Below are positions 20,885 through 32,489 of a DNA stretch of 64,000 nucleotides, in pieces; positions within the stretch are counted from its first letter, which is position 1, and every line of letters starts with the position of its first letter. The notes beneath the pieces were generated by a model that was not told the DNA's origin, did no database searches, and saw nothing but the letters and a program-made list of their open reading frames with translations. The position numbers and the translations under genes were made by a program. Source of the DNA: Platismatia glauca (taxonomy: Eukaryota; Ascomycota; Lecanoromycetes; Lecanorales; Parmeliaceae); the NCBI GenBank assembly GCA_963556305.1, contig OY745767.1, positions 62,001 through 126,000 of the forward strand, given 5' to 3'.

Positions 20885-22438
20885 TCACCGTCCCGCATGC
20901 CCCAACTCATACGGTCCTTCAGAGTACGGTTGATTCATCGAAGCTCCCATGATGCCCTGCTGCCCACCGCTCACCGGCTTACGCAACGGCGCCTGCTGCA
21001 CGCCATCACTCATCCTGCCGTCGATCTCTGCAGCGCTCGGACTTCCACCCGGCATCATTTGATATTCAATTCCGTGCCCACCGGCCACGATGCCTGGATT
21101 CCCGATCGTCCCGTCGACCTCCGCTGGCACACCGTGTGCCACGTTATTCGGGACGCCCGGATTTCCCATTTTTGCATCCACTTCCGTAATCGAGGGCGAG
21201 AGGGGTGGTTTATAGTAGCTTTGCCTCTGTTCTGGCTCACTTGGCCGGGAAGACAGGAAGCTAGGGCTTGCTGCGCTGAAGCGTGGATCGTTTGCGCCGG
21301 TTGACTGAGGTGAGACAGCTGAAGCTGGTGGTGGAAAGTACTGCTGGGCTTGTTGATGGGGACCAGGGTATTGAGTATACTGCTGTTCTTGCTGAGGCAC
21401 GGATTGATATCCGTCAAAAGCTTTTGGTGGTGGTGGTTGTGCCTGCTCCTGCATGGGAGGTGGGAAGTATGTAGGCGGACGTGAAGCGGCGGCGATCCTT
21501 TTGCGCCTGCGGGCACAGACGCAGCAGAATGCGACGAGGCCAAGTATCAATGCGCCGACGATGGCGGCACCAGCCGCGATGCCGTCGATTGCGCCTTTTG
21601 AGAGCCCGCTGTGAGGAGGGTTGTCATTTGAATTTGTGCCCGAACCCGAATTGGAGCCTGAGCCTGAACTTGATTGAGTGGCTAAACCTGTCACGGAGCC
21701 TGAGCCGGTGGCGCTATTTGTAGGGGTGGCGGCGAAAGAATCTAGATAGGCAGAGGCGGTGAAGCCCAGAGGGTTCGCAGTGGCATCCGTTGCAAGGGTG
21801 CTACCAATGGCGGTTATATAGTAATCATTCAAGAACTGGACATCCTGAATGGGCAAAGATGTTATCGCGCAATCGAAGAGGGAGGTTTCGCCATTGAAGG
21901 CATAGGTGCCGCAGAAAGGTTCGAGCGCATCGCTGGAGAAATTGTCCATCAGCAAAATTAAAGGAAGACGCACGGAGACCTGTTGCACACCATTTTCTTA
22001 TCGCCGGATCTTGCTGGCACGATTGGTCGCATGCATCTTGGTAGTTGACACAGGTAGTATAGAGCGCTGTGCAGATTCCCGTAGTAGCTGTACAGCAGCC
22101 AAGTGCGTCGCCCGAGTTGACGCAGGTCAAGCCGATGCTGCAGGAGAGGGGATCCTCTGCGCAATGAGTCAGGCAATGACTTCCAGCCAATATAGCACAG
22201 ACTCACCATAGATGCTACTGACGAAACCGCACCAATTCGCTGGTGGGGGATATTGCACAACCTGTCTTCTGAGAAGCTCTTGCGGTACGCCATTCACGCC
22301 TGGAGCTTCAGTCGGACGCGGCGATACCCCGGCTATAGCCATCAGGCCTATCGGTGTGGGCATTGGTCCTATCCATGGCATAGCGATCGCGATATGGAAG
22401 AGCAGCGACGCGTAAAGGATTGCCCAGTTCGAAGCCAT
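20885..22438 (-). CDS. single-pass cell-surface protein, Mid2/WSC-like (three exons, 481 aa)
   Basis: Exons are 22438-22207, 22156-21991 and 21932-20885. Introns of 50 and 58 nt (GTGAGT...GCAG and GTGTGC...CCAG) keep frame. Exon 1 begins with a signal peptide (MASNWAILYASLLFHIAIA). The ectodomain is Cys-rich: WCGFVSS, then CS-x3-LTCVNSGDALGCCTATTG and CVNYQDACDQSC, with the RKCD junction made by splicing, followed by PFCGTYAF. A Ser/Gly/Asn stalk, a transmembrane helix (GAAIVGALILGLVAFCCVC) and a stop-transfer RRRKR come next. The cytoplasmic tail of about 270 residues is Pro/Gln/Tyr-rich. The layout resembles fungal wall-stress sensors, but the Cys pattern is not a canonical WSC domain. Sensor function is inferred. 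Confidence 0.8.
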
Positions 22439-25321
22439 TGTGCCGGAGTTCAGGCTGACTGAGATGACACGACCGTTTGGCACGAGATGTGAGAAAGAAG
22501 AGAGGGAGGAGGAGAGAAAGGCGTGAAGCCCCTCCGTGCGCCTCAACTCTCAAGTCGGCAGCGGCTTCAGCCCGCTTCAGCCTAGGTTGTCTGGCCATGT
22601 GTGAGAGGAGTGAGAGGCTAGAGGGAGGACTAGCAAAGACGTTAGAGCTGAATGGGGCAAATTTGACCGATCTTAGATCTTTGACTTGCACGAGTACTAG
22701 TAAGGTACTGCTACTACTGGAGTAGTGTGCTCCGCAGACCAAGCACCAAACCATGCCCCCCAATGATCAATTGATAGTAACACGGTAGTTGATTTAGTCG
22801 CGGTATTGCGGATGAGTCGATGACTTATAATTAGCATCTAGCAGGATGCAGCCGAAAAGGCTGGAGTTCTGGCCTTGAGGAGTAGGTATGAGACTCTGGT
22901 CGTGCATGGGTAGCAAGGCCCCCGGTTCCCGGCTGTGTACAGCATTGATACAATGATCACGCAGCAGTACATTTGCCATGCCTATGGCGCAGTGGGTAAG
23001 GAGAGCGATGGCTCATATGCCTGAAGTCGAGAGGTTCGAGAGACGAGAAAGGACCGAAGGTCTGAAGCTGCAAGCCTGTCTCGCTGTAATAAATAACGAG
23101 CTAGTTGAGATGGGTAATAATACCAGTGAGGGGAGAACCCTGCGTCGATCATTTTCGTCTACCGTTGCTACTTTGAGTTAGCGCTGGTGCTTCAATCGGG
23201 ATTGATCCCGGGACGAGGGGAATATTGTGAGCCTTACAACAACTTTACAACCCCTCGAACCCGCGACGGAACGCTTCGACACTCTGCTGGGCATAGTACA
23301 TACTGTTTCGACCATCACCGGGCCAGATCTATTAGGTACGAAAGGGGCTGCGGCATTCTGGTGAAAGCAGACTGCGTACCGTAAATGGCACAGCCGGCTT
23401 AAGAACATCAGCTGCAAGAGGATGAGGAAGGGAACTCATAGCCACAGCAGGAATTATCATCAAGCAGAAAGGCCTTTGCCGGATTAAACACCTCAACAGC
23501 GGCCCATCAGTGGTAGTTTGAACGGAGATTTCCCAGTATCGGGATACAGCAAGCAGTCACGCATCCTCAAAAGGACGAAGAGACGGCAGGATATCCAATG
23601 TTACGACTACAAGGTCTCTCATAAAAGTTCATTGTCTATGCGGGATTCAGCATGGGCATTTGGAAGTAAAGGTGACTGTGAACACGATCTTCTGTTCTTT
23701 CCACCTGTTATGTTTACCGCGTATGCTCAAACTGCGTTCAATTGTTTCTCTTGCCATACATGACTTCCAAGACGACCCATCTTATACACTATCTAAGCAA
23801 CCTACTCACTCCCTGAATGATCTCTTGAGTAGTAGCCAGCGGCGCTCCACGGCTCTTCCTGTGGGGTCTGCTCCAGCCACCTTGCCATCTTATCACTGCT
23901 TTTCTGAAGAGTGTGGTGTTCGCTCTTTCCAGTGCCGGAGTCCAAGAGATCTGTGGGCAGATCTTGCTTCAATCTTACACGGCCCAAATCAGCATCTCTT
24001 GTGTGTCGTTGCAAAAGGTGTCGCAATGGTACTGACGAAGCTGACTGGTCCTGCTGCTTCTCCGCTTGACTGTTTTGTTTGGCGATCTCTGGACCCTCAG
24101 CTACGTTACTCTTCCCTTTGCCGTGACCTGTGAAATGTTCAGCGGCATCCTGTTTCAGGGTCGGTCTCATATCTACTTGACAGCTTGTCGTTCCCAGAAT
24201 TGCCCATTTTGGTTATGGTCATCAATATAGAAAATACGATACTCCAAAGGAAAGGCGGTGTCTCGTGCAGGTCTTTGTCGGAGAATTTGCGGTATATAGT
24301 CATGCCAAATCGCAAGGGTGAGGATCGTTTTTGTAAGCTCGAGCGCAACACGCAAGGCATGGTCATGACTGCATGCTGTGAGAATCAAAGAAAGCGAATT
24401 TGACATGCATGGCCAGTCTCGATGAGAGTGGATTTGCCTTGTTTACAGGGATCAGAACGGGGCAACACCGGGAAGACATTTAATGCAAAAGCGCACAACG
24501 AACATCAGACAGGGTCATTGGACAATACTGCTATGCGTCGTGCATAGCATCTCACGCACGGCTCAATCAGCCCCATTGTCTCGGACTCTGCTTCTAATAA
24601 GAGGAATGCTACTACCAATCGAGTAGTACTACACATCTGTTTCAGTGGCACGACTGGCTGCGTCCGCTATGCAAATCCTGATCCGTGACCATCTGCCTCT
24701 CGGGATGCGTGAAATTCCATCTCGAAGTATATCATAATCTCACGACAGGAAGACTAAAGGGCACTAATGATCAAGGAGAATATGACTCCTGGTCTCATCC
24801 GCTCGGCAGTCGTAGGGCTACGGTCGCGGCTTCACCAGTCAGCTCGTTGTAGCCCCAGGTAGCGCGAACACCCGCAGCCTGACTGGGCGGGGAAGCACGG
24901 AAGCACTGCACCATTTCGTTAGCCTGCATCCTGATGCCTTTTATTGCACCCCGGCACTCGGGGAAGGACAAAAAGCGCGCAATTCACTACCGGCTTTCCC
25001 ACCAACAATTGCCTGTTGATCCGTATGCCTTCTCATTGCTCAGCTTGGATTTCAGTCTTACTTAGCGGAGGTGCCTGCAGCGTGACGTGCTAAGTCTGCG
25101 GGTTCCTTGAATACCTCCGCCTAGTCGAAAGTCGATACTGCACCTCTGCGATTCAATATCATTAGCTCCCCTTTCGAATGGATGAATCTATCAAGGCCTA
25201 GGTCTCAGTCATAAATGGCCATTGGAACAGCGAGGCGTGTGTGCATGTGATTGGGCCGTCTCAATGGCAGCGAATAGAGGCCTGAACAGGCATATCCCCG
25301 TCCCCGAGCGCTAAGAAACTT
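22439..25321. other. 2.9-kb gene-poor stretch
   Basis: Contains several modest open frames: 23660-24133 on the plus strand, and 24406-24173 and 24170-23802 on the minus strand. The minus-strand pair might be exons of a polar hypothetical protein, but no convincing splice pair or domain supports this. The first part is the likely promoter of the surface-protein gene. No repeats or RNA genes were recognised. Confidence 0.4.
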
Positions 25322-25826
25322 CCATGTTCATACGGAATAGATCCGGAGCACCAGAAACAGTAGCTAGCTTTATCCAGGAGAGGAAGGGCGGCACAGAAGG
25401 ATACGATGATCCAGAAGGCGAGAACATCAAACGCAGCCCACAGACCCCTAGTCCCACTGCGGCGATGAATATCAAGTTCAAATTGTACAAAGGCTTGAAA
25501 GTCTCAATTTGAGGAATGCCCCAGCCTTACAGGTGCTACTAGGAAAATGCCATTTTAAGTCTTGTGAGAAGGTTCACAGCTGCAAGTAGGTTGTATGCTT
25601 GTCCAGGTTGCGCATCAGCAGGAGCGCCCTTTCTGGACTGAAAAGTGTACGTCCACAAACACACGAGTCTCATCTTGGCAAGCTTCGCGTCGAGAATGCC
25701 CAAAGAGAATGATTGGAGGGGCATTACCTGAATAACCGCTCCCGAAAGCGAGTAGCGCGTGCAGTGCTGCGGCCAGTCAAGAAGAAGACTGATGCATAAG
25801 GCTACGCTCTTGCTCGTCTGTCCCAT
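25322..25826 (-). pseudogene. possible small membrane protein, doubtful or decayed
   Basis: A frame from 25826 runs 95 codons (MGQTSKSVALC...NLLTRLKMAFS) to a stop at about 25539. Another open stretch (about 25510-25322) contains a hydrophobic segment LNLIFIAAVGLGVCGL and a conserved-looking PSYPSVPPF-type block. The two look like parts of one protein interrupted by stops, but I found no convincing intron. Function unknown; it may be a relic. Confidence 0.25.
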
Positions 25827-25877
25827 CGTCGCCAGATGCTATCCTGCCCTATTGCTATCCAGAAAGTCACATGAAAG

Positions 25878-27701
25878 ATGCCTGTCCCATTCGGATTTGG
25901 AGTCAGCGACTTCGTCGCTGTCGGTACCTTAGCATGGGCTGTCTACAAATCTTGTAGGTCCTAGCCCCGTGCGGATGACCAGCTGACTGACCAACGATTA
26001 GGTAAAGCGGCGCCCGAGAGCTTTGGTAACATCAGCATGGAGGTCTTATCGCTGCATGCCGTGCTGAAGGAAGCTGAGGAAACACTCTCCACCAGTCCCT
26101 TACTGCCTGTGAGGGCAGAAAGAGTCAAGGTAGTCAAGGACGGGTGCAACAAAGTCCTTGTAGACTTGCAGAGCCTTGTGGAACAATACCAAAATCTAGG
26201 CACCCAAAGCAAGCGTACATGGGACCGAATGAGATGGTGCAACGAAGACATTGCTGAGATCCGAGGTCGGCTCACCGCGAGCGTTACCATGTTGACCGCG
26301 ATCATCAGTACTTCTCAGACCAGCGTTGAGAACAAGCTTGACAAGTTGATGGAGGAGTTTCGCCAAGGGAAAAGAGAAGGATCACTCATCTCGCTGCAGA
26401 CTGTAGACAGCCTCTCAGCCGACGACAGGGTGGTGTGGCGAGCAATCCGCAAGGACTTCGAAGAGATCGGCATTACTTTGGCCGCATTCGAAGCAAACCG
26501 CGAATTCATCTTCGACTGGTTCAACCGCGCACTTGAGTCAGGAGCGTTCGAAGAACAGAATGGACACGGTGTTCATGAGAAGGGCATTCACAGCGAAGAG
26601 CAAGAGTCGGGGAATAGGGGTGAGCAGTCGTCAGAATCTGCTTCTGAAACAGAACCCAATGTTCCAGAGCGGGGCCCTGAGACTTTCCACCAGATCCTCA
26701 CCTTTACGCGAGCTGTGCCCATACAAATAAAACCACAGGTACCCCGTGGTGCCCTCCTCTCAAGAGAAGAGTCACATCCGCGAAGACGACTCCTCAAAGC
26801 CGTGGGTACAGGGGACGCCTTTAAAGCCCTCAAGATTTTCAGAGATAAGACTTCGTTCCACACTCTTGACTCGAAAATACTAGACAGGACCCACACTCTT
26901 GACTCGAAGACACTAGACAGGGCACTGTCGAGTGCCACTTGTCAAGTCGATGGGGCTCATGACCCTTGTCCGGTAATCGTTGATCTCATAGCCAGAGGAG
27001 GCAACGTCAACTATATCAGTAGCAATAGTCGTGAAAGAACGCCCCTTTGGAACAGTGTTGCACAAGGTTCATATGATGTTGTACGACTTCTTGTAGAGCA
27101 CGGGGCTGATGTCCATTACAAGGGGTCGGATAGGATATGCGAAACTCAGCTTGAAGGTAAAGCGCTTGACTTCGCGCCACGCGCGAGTTTGACCGGTGAT
27201 CCAGCCATCTTGCGGCTTCTGCTCTCTTCAGGGGTGGATGTCAACATTCAATACCAGACATGCGTTCAGAGTCTCAGCTATTACAAAGGCTGTAACTGGA
27301 TGAGTCTCCTTCATGAAGCAGCGGCACTTGGAGCCGTTCCGGCCATGGAGACGTTACTCGAATTCGGCGCGGAGATCGACGCTGTTTCTCCCATATATGG
27401 CACTGCACTCATGCTCGCTCTCTTGAAAAGACAAGAGAACGCCGCACAATTCCTGCTTGTCAAAGGTGCAGATCCCAATTTCGAAGCGGATATTTACAGC
27501 GCGTCCAAGCGTCCAATGGAAGCGGCCATACTTGGTGGAAAGGCATCCCTGGTGACGCTCTTATTGGACCATGGCGTAGTACCCGATGACTCGGCACTTG
27601 GACTGGCCAGGATTGCGAAACAGTTTGGGAAGCGGAAGCACGTGGAGGAGCATTTGGACGTTATTAGCATGCTCAATGATCGACTGAAACAGGGAGAGTA
27701 A
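25878..27701 (+). CDS. ankyrin-repeat protein with fungal STAND-type N-terminal domain (591 aa)
   Basis: Exon 1 is 25878-25953 and exon 2 is 26002-27701, with a 48-nt intron (GTAGGT...GCTGAC...GATTAG), phase 1, restoring ...VYKSCKAAPESF.... The N-terminus (FGFGVSDFVAVGTLAWAVYK, then SLHAVLKEAEE) is the helical start found on many fungal STAND/NLR-like and ankyrin proteins. No NACHT or NB-ARC P-loop follows; residues 40-330 are mostly charged helix and linker. From about residue 345 to 565 there are ankyrin-type units (VNYIS...TPLWNSVAQGSYDVVRLLVEHGADV, LLHEAAALG, AMETLLEFGAEIDA, AAQFLLVKGADPNF, LVTLLLDHG). A duplicated 11-residue unit (HTLDSK-x-LDR) lies just before them. It probably acts by protein-protein interaction; a role in incompatibility or immunity is only suggested by the N-terminus. 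Confidence 0.82.
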
Positions 27702-28414
27702 ACGTGCTGTTCTCAAGTATCAAGCGCTATCGGCCTGTGGAACAGGAGTCTGCCAGCATCCAGCAAGATGACTTCCTCGACAGAAATGTTGTTGAAAGCT
27801 CGGAAGATGCGCTGCACACGAGCAAATCCCCGACGCCGCTTCCCTCTTCTGTAAGGTACGAAACAGCCTCGAAGACACAGCCTGCGGATTTACTAGCATC
27901 ACAAAAAAGTCTAATGAGTTGCGCGGTTGGGCTAGGCGAAGATGTCTGAGCCGTACAGAAGCTACATGGAGGCGCCAGCGAATGCAAGCGGGAGTGCAAG
28001 GAGAGGCCGAAGGTGGTAAATCAGGGCCTTCGACTTGGGACATCCGAGATGTTGCTTTTGAGAGTCCCTATCCTGTCTCCGCGTGACAACCAATTCTGAC
28101 GAGGGCTCCCTGTCCTTTTCATATATCGACTACTAGAATAAGTCTGAGTTATCTGATGGAATAATGGGGCCGGCTTCCGAGCAACAATAAACTCGTGCAT
28201 AGACTGATGTATGCCCGCCCGCATGCTTTTACTCCTTATGCTCTTCAATCGTCAAGGTGTATGGGAAGGGATAGACAAGCTGGTCCAAATGGAGCAGGGT
28301 CTATGATTCCGCACAACAAGTCGCCCCCAGCAGCATCAATGATATCTGACCCTGCCTCCAGAACAGCATGTGCTATTCCCTTAGCCCAAACCTCGGACGA
28401 ATCCACAAGCTTCC
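27702..28414. other. intergenic between ankyrin gene and solo LTR
   Basis: Short frames only. No supported gene. Confidence 0.4.
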
Positions 28415-28554
28415 TGTTCGAATTGCTGCAGCACTGTGTTGTAGCTACTCCGCACCGTGGCAAATTAAGTGGCAAACAGGGCTATATAAGTAGCCTTCAC
28501 ATACCTCCATAGAAGAATCAATCCTTCATCCTCCCACAATTTCCCAACACTTCC
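28410..28554 (+). mobile_element. solo LTR (28415-28549) with 5-bp target-site duplication CTTCC
   Basis: The 135-bp element begins TGTTCGAATTG and ends CCCAACA, giving the TG...CA ends with a short TGTT/AACA inverted repeat. It is flanked on both sides by CTTCC (28410-28414 and 28550-28554). Inside is a TATA-like box (gctatataagtag) in plus orientation. A second copy with different flanks lies at 51053-51186, about 90% identical by eye. No internal retrotransposon sequence is next to it, so it is a recombined solo LTR or a very small terminal-repeat element. Confidence 0.9.
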
Positions 28555-29461
28555 AGAGCCTAGAGAGCCATTGTCCCCGTACGTCATATCCTCGCATGGG
28601 CTTATTCAGACCCATATACAGATCGTATCGTGGGGGAACCCTTCTGCAATCAGGACAGGTGGGCGGGTAAATATCATTTCGATCTACCTGTAACGGAGGC
28701 GAACAGCTTGAGCCTGGCTAGGATAAAGCGTGTAGCTTTACGCAGACACCGATTTACGCATCTACCCCGAAACCGAAAAGCCACAGACCGTATATGGCCC
28801 TCTCATGATACTTTCACTTTTCGTGTTGGGTGCTTCTCGCGTACGACTTTGTCGCAACATGTTGATCCATATGGCAAACAAGAAGATGTTAGACAGATAT
28901 CTGTCCCTCATTTCTGGTTCTTCTGTTCGAAAGTCTCACTACACACGCAATTTAACCCTGAACTCGTAGCCAAAGCTATCGAATGAGAGTCTGGGAGTAA
29001 TAAGGAAGTATGGAGGCATCTGAGCTGGCAACGATTGCGATAGTGACCAAATGACCATGGTCCTATCGCAAGTCTAAGCAGATACCGCTACTACTACCTC
29101 TTTTACTGGATTCATTCCTGGCTTGGCGGGGTATGAATCTGACGCAGAGGCACACAGTACTTGCCTCAATTCCCCAGAGCTGCTCCGACCAAGAATCTTT
29201 TAGGTTCTCCAAAGCCTTTGACGGCTCCCGGCATGAGTCCCTCAGAGTTGTACTCAGTTTGAGCGTTTCACGATACAGGCCGCGTAAAAGTGGTGGTTCG
29301 CCGCCCAGCGATCTCTTATCATGCGACGTTAGGTCAGCTTTTTATCCTGATTTAGGGTATCATGCAACGGATCTAGTACCTAATCTCATCTAACGCACGA
29401 GCTGAATCCCTTTCTAACCGTACCATGTTCCAATATTACACACCGTGAAGGCCCCCATTGA
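28555..29461. other. intergenic 3' of TDP1
   Basis: About 900 bp with only a weak plus frame (28630-28986). No gene supported. Confidence 0.4.
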
Positions 29462-31381
29462 CTACTGCTCCGTAAAATACCAGGGTTTCTTGTCACCGTA
29501 TGCTTCCCCTGAAACCTGCATTGGGATCGGGACGATCCCATCGAAATCTTTCAAATCACCCCTTCCTATACCAGGCATGTTCCGACGCACTGGTATGACC
29601 ACCCCACACTCCCAGTTACGACAGTTGAGTTTGGGCTCTTTTGTTGCTCGATCCTTGAAAAGCTTACCCCATGCGCTCTCCGAACAATTGGCTGACCCGA
29701 CGTAGGCCCAAGATTTGGATGGGGCGTCTTCAGACCATACAAATAGTAGCTAATTGGATCAACACAACCTTAGAGTGAGCAGAAGGCTATCTGGACCATA
29801 CCTTATTATGCATAAGCATACCAGACCGTACACTCTTGCAGTCCCGTAGGATTTCCCGCGGAAAAGAGGGTGAGTTGTACCATTTGGACTGAAAACAAAT
29901 GGTACCTGCTGAGCCTGCAGTTGAGCTCTTAACGGTGTTGTAGGTAGGGAAATATACTCGAAAATCCTGTCGCAGACGGGAGCGTAGCCGCTCGCGTAAA
30001 CCGTCATCTACTCGTGGATCTTGCATCGTCTTTTTCTTCTTGGGCGCAACGGGTGGGACTCGCCAATTGTACTCCGTAGAACCGTCATCACCCTGCGCGG
30101 CAAGGTAAAGCATCGTTAGGAAGTCGTCATTGAGGGACCCGACAGAAGAAGTGACGAAGTCAATGTGAAGGGGCCGGTCCGTTGTGAGGCCTAATTCTTT
30201 CACGGCGCGACCCAGCCCGCAATAACCAGTACGTTTCGCTGAATCTCCGTAATGCGTACCACCAATGTTGTGAACGAATGCGAGGTCTTCCGTCGCTTTG
30301 AAATCGAAGTTGTAGATACTGTCGATGATGCTCTGCTCGAGACCCATGGCCTCCAAAAAGTAGATCAACTCCGCGCCGAAGTATGGCAAATCCTCTGGTG
30401 TGGTACGTTGATTTTTAGGGAGACGTGGTAGATCAATGAGAAAGATCATATTTTCCATCTGGGTAAACTCTAAAGTCAGCTGGTGGTCAAGGTGGCAAAG
30501 ACCTTAGGCGCCCATGGGCTGTTAGAAAAGGCCTTTTGCTCCCCAATGAGGCGTCAATTAATCGACTCTAAAATCGATACACGTACAATACCGGTTTCGC
30601 CCCAATCATACGGGACCAAGTTTGCGGTTGCAACCGCCACTCTTAGGTGGCTAGGATGAGAAAGCAGCATGAGTTTCGAATGCATACAATTTATCTGGCC
30701 CTCCATGGATGGAAAGCAAAGTCGTAGGTAAGGCATTGCTGCAGTTTCCCGACGGTACTGCTGCTGAGTAGCCTGATCTTTAGCCTGCATGATGAGCGTA
30801 ATCTGGGTAGTCCTCGTGTTGAACTTGCTTAGTAGCCAATCGATGTCCCACTGGAAGGAACTGAGAACCGCCAGATTAAGGTCTTCCTTTTGCAAGATCT
30901 CTTCAAGCTGAATATCATCGCCCTTTCTTTCATGGCCGAACGCCCAGGTCTTCTTGACTGTTCCTGCGCGAAACACAGGACCATTGCCGTTAAAGCCGGG
31001 CGAGGCCTGAGACACCGCTCCAGCTTGGAGTGCTGCTATCTTTGTCTCTCTGGTTGTTATAAATGCTGCAGGAAGGTCACTTGCGGCTGTTTTTCGGGGT
31101 GGTGGAGGTGAAATTGATGCCGCTTTTCTCTTGCGGCCCAACCGCTCCTGCTCCATTTGTTTGCGGTCCAAGCCCAAGAAGCCCGTTCCAGCTTCTGATA
31201 CTGACGACCCCTTGTTTTTAGTCGCAGGATGAGCTAATCTTACAGGCTTGTCCTCGGTTTCGCTGTCACTGTCGAGATTGATGGCTTCATGGGCTGTTGC
31301 TCCCGCACAGCCTGTGATTGGACCCTGCAGGGATAATGCTATGGCTCGCTTCAGGTCCTCGTCATCATCGGATGATGCCAT
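29462..31381 (-). CDS. TDP1: tyrosyl-DNA phosphodiesterase 1 (three exons, 579 aa)
   Basis: Nuclear repair enzyme that hydrolyses the link between topoisomerase I tyrosine and the DNA 3' phosphate. Exons are 31381-30587, 30458-29802 and 29749-29462. Intron 1 is 128 nt (GTACGT...CCCAG, giving GETGIMENMIFLIDLP) and intron 2 is 52 nt (GTATGG...TTAG, giving MHNKLLFVW). Both HKD half-sites are present: CMHSKLMLL and MHNK followed by VGSANCSESAWG. Close to the N-terminus is DEDLKRAIALSLQG, a ubiquitin-interacting motif, followed by an acidic SDSETED patch and a basic KRK run. Length and order fit ascomycete TDP1. It is divergent from the LPxELRxxIY gene at 31698. Confidence 0.93.
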
Positions 31382-31697
31382 GATGACTTCGTAGATCGCG
31401 AATCAAATTTGCTTGATGTCTCACTGAACAAAGGTCTTGAGGATGATGAGTCGGAGTACTTCCTTCCTTGCTTACATAATGATCATACGGCCAAAGATTT
31501 GCTAGGCGGGAGGCGGGAAAAATGTTGATCCGTTCCGAGAAGCCGCGCGGAGCTTTCATCCAGCTGGTGCCAGCAGTCTGATCTTTCATCCTCTCCATCC
31601 AGTCCACGTTTCGCAAAGTACAACATATACTACCTGCCCAAAGTGCTCCCGGACTCTTCAATACTTCCTCCACTCCTCCTCCAACTCCGTTTGCCGC

Positions 31698-32489
31698 ATG
31701 ACACTTGCAAGCGCCAGCAATATGTCCACAGAAGCCCTAGTCTTCACTCAACACTCTTACTCAGAAAGCGAAACTTTGCCTATTGCTCCAATCGCGCAGC
31801 AGGCTCCAGCTTTAGAACCAACAACCTTCTTCAGCCTTCCGCGAGAGCTGCGAGATGTTATTTACTCCTACCTGTTCGAAGCAGTGTACAAACAGTCCAG
31901 GCCGATTGTACAACTTGATACCCCCCCTGGTGTCCGCCCCGGGGCGGGGGCTAGGGTATCCGACCGACTTGCGATCATGCAGGCTTCTCGAAGGCTGTGG
32001 GAAGAATGCTCCACGATTCTTTACGGAGAACACCTCTTTCGCTTTCATGTCGGATCCACGACACCCAATGCTACTCTCCTAACCCAGAGAACCGCAGACC
32101 TGATGCAGGATATTGAGATAGGCCTGGGACCCTGCAAATGGCAAGAGTCAGTACGAATCTTGATCTTGTTCGCCACTTCTTACCCTCAAATACCACGGAA
32201 ATCATGTCTTATCAAGCTCCAGTTTCGTAGATCTGAGCTTCTGAACGAGAATGTGATCGAAGCCCTGAGGCGGTTGACTGGCTTCAAGGTTTTGACTTTT
32301 GAGCTGGATGCACCAGATGTCGTGTCTTCCCGACAGCCAGGAGCTCCTATTCCATGGGTCTCGGGTCTGCTGGCGTTGATTTATTTCAGTTTGACTGCGG
32401 AGTTGGGACCTGGCGTGTATGCTAACAGTGTTGGCCATCGACGTTTGGTCTTCAAACCCCGAGACCATGAGATACAAGAACTAGAATGA
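31698..32489 (+). CDS. LPxELRxxIY-family protein, F-box/2EXR-like (263 aa)
   Basis: Single exon; an in-frame ATG at 31722 (MSTEALVF) is an alternative start. After a 40-residue leader comes FFSLPRELRDVIYSYLFE, an F-box/2EXR-like motif, then a helix with MQASRRLWEECSTILYG, the pattern seen after such motifs (conserved 'vN+qi++E'). The C-terminus reads LTAELGPGV...HRRLVFKPRDHE and resembles the ends of the other family members in this window. F-box proteins usually recruit substrates to SCF ubiquitin ligases; whether this divergent type does so is not shown. No catalytic residues are evident. Confidence 0.75.
   Translation: MTLASASNMSTEALVFTQHSYSESETLPIAPIAQQAPALEPTTFFSLPRELRDVIYSYLFEAVYKQSRPIVQLDTPPGVRPGAGARVSDRLAIMQASRRLWEECSTILYGEHLFRFHVGSTTPNATLLTQRTADLMQDIEIGLGPCKWQESVRILILFATSYPQIPRKSCLIKLQFRRSELLNENVIEALRRLTGFKVLTFELDAPDVVSSRQPGAPIPWVSGLLALIYFSLTAELGPGVYANSVGHRRLVFKPRDHEIQELE

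Noticed and set aside
23660..24170. 157-codon plus frame and 122-codon minus frame overlapping each other
   Set aside because: Mutually antisense, no domain, no splice partners.
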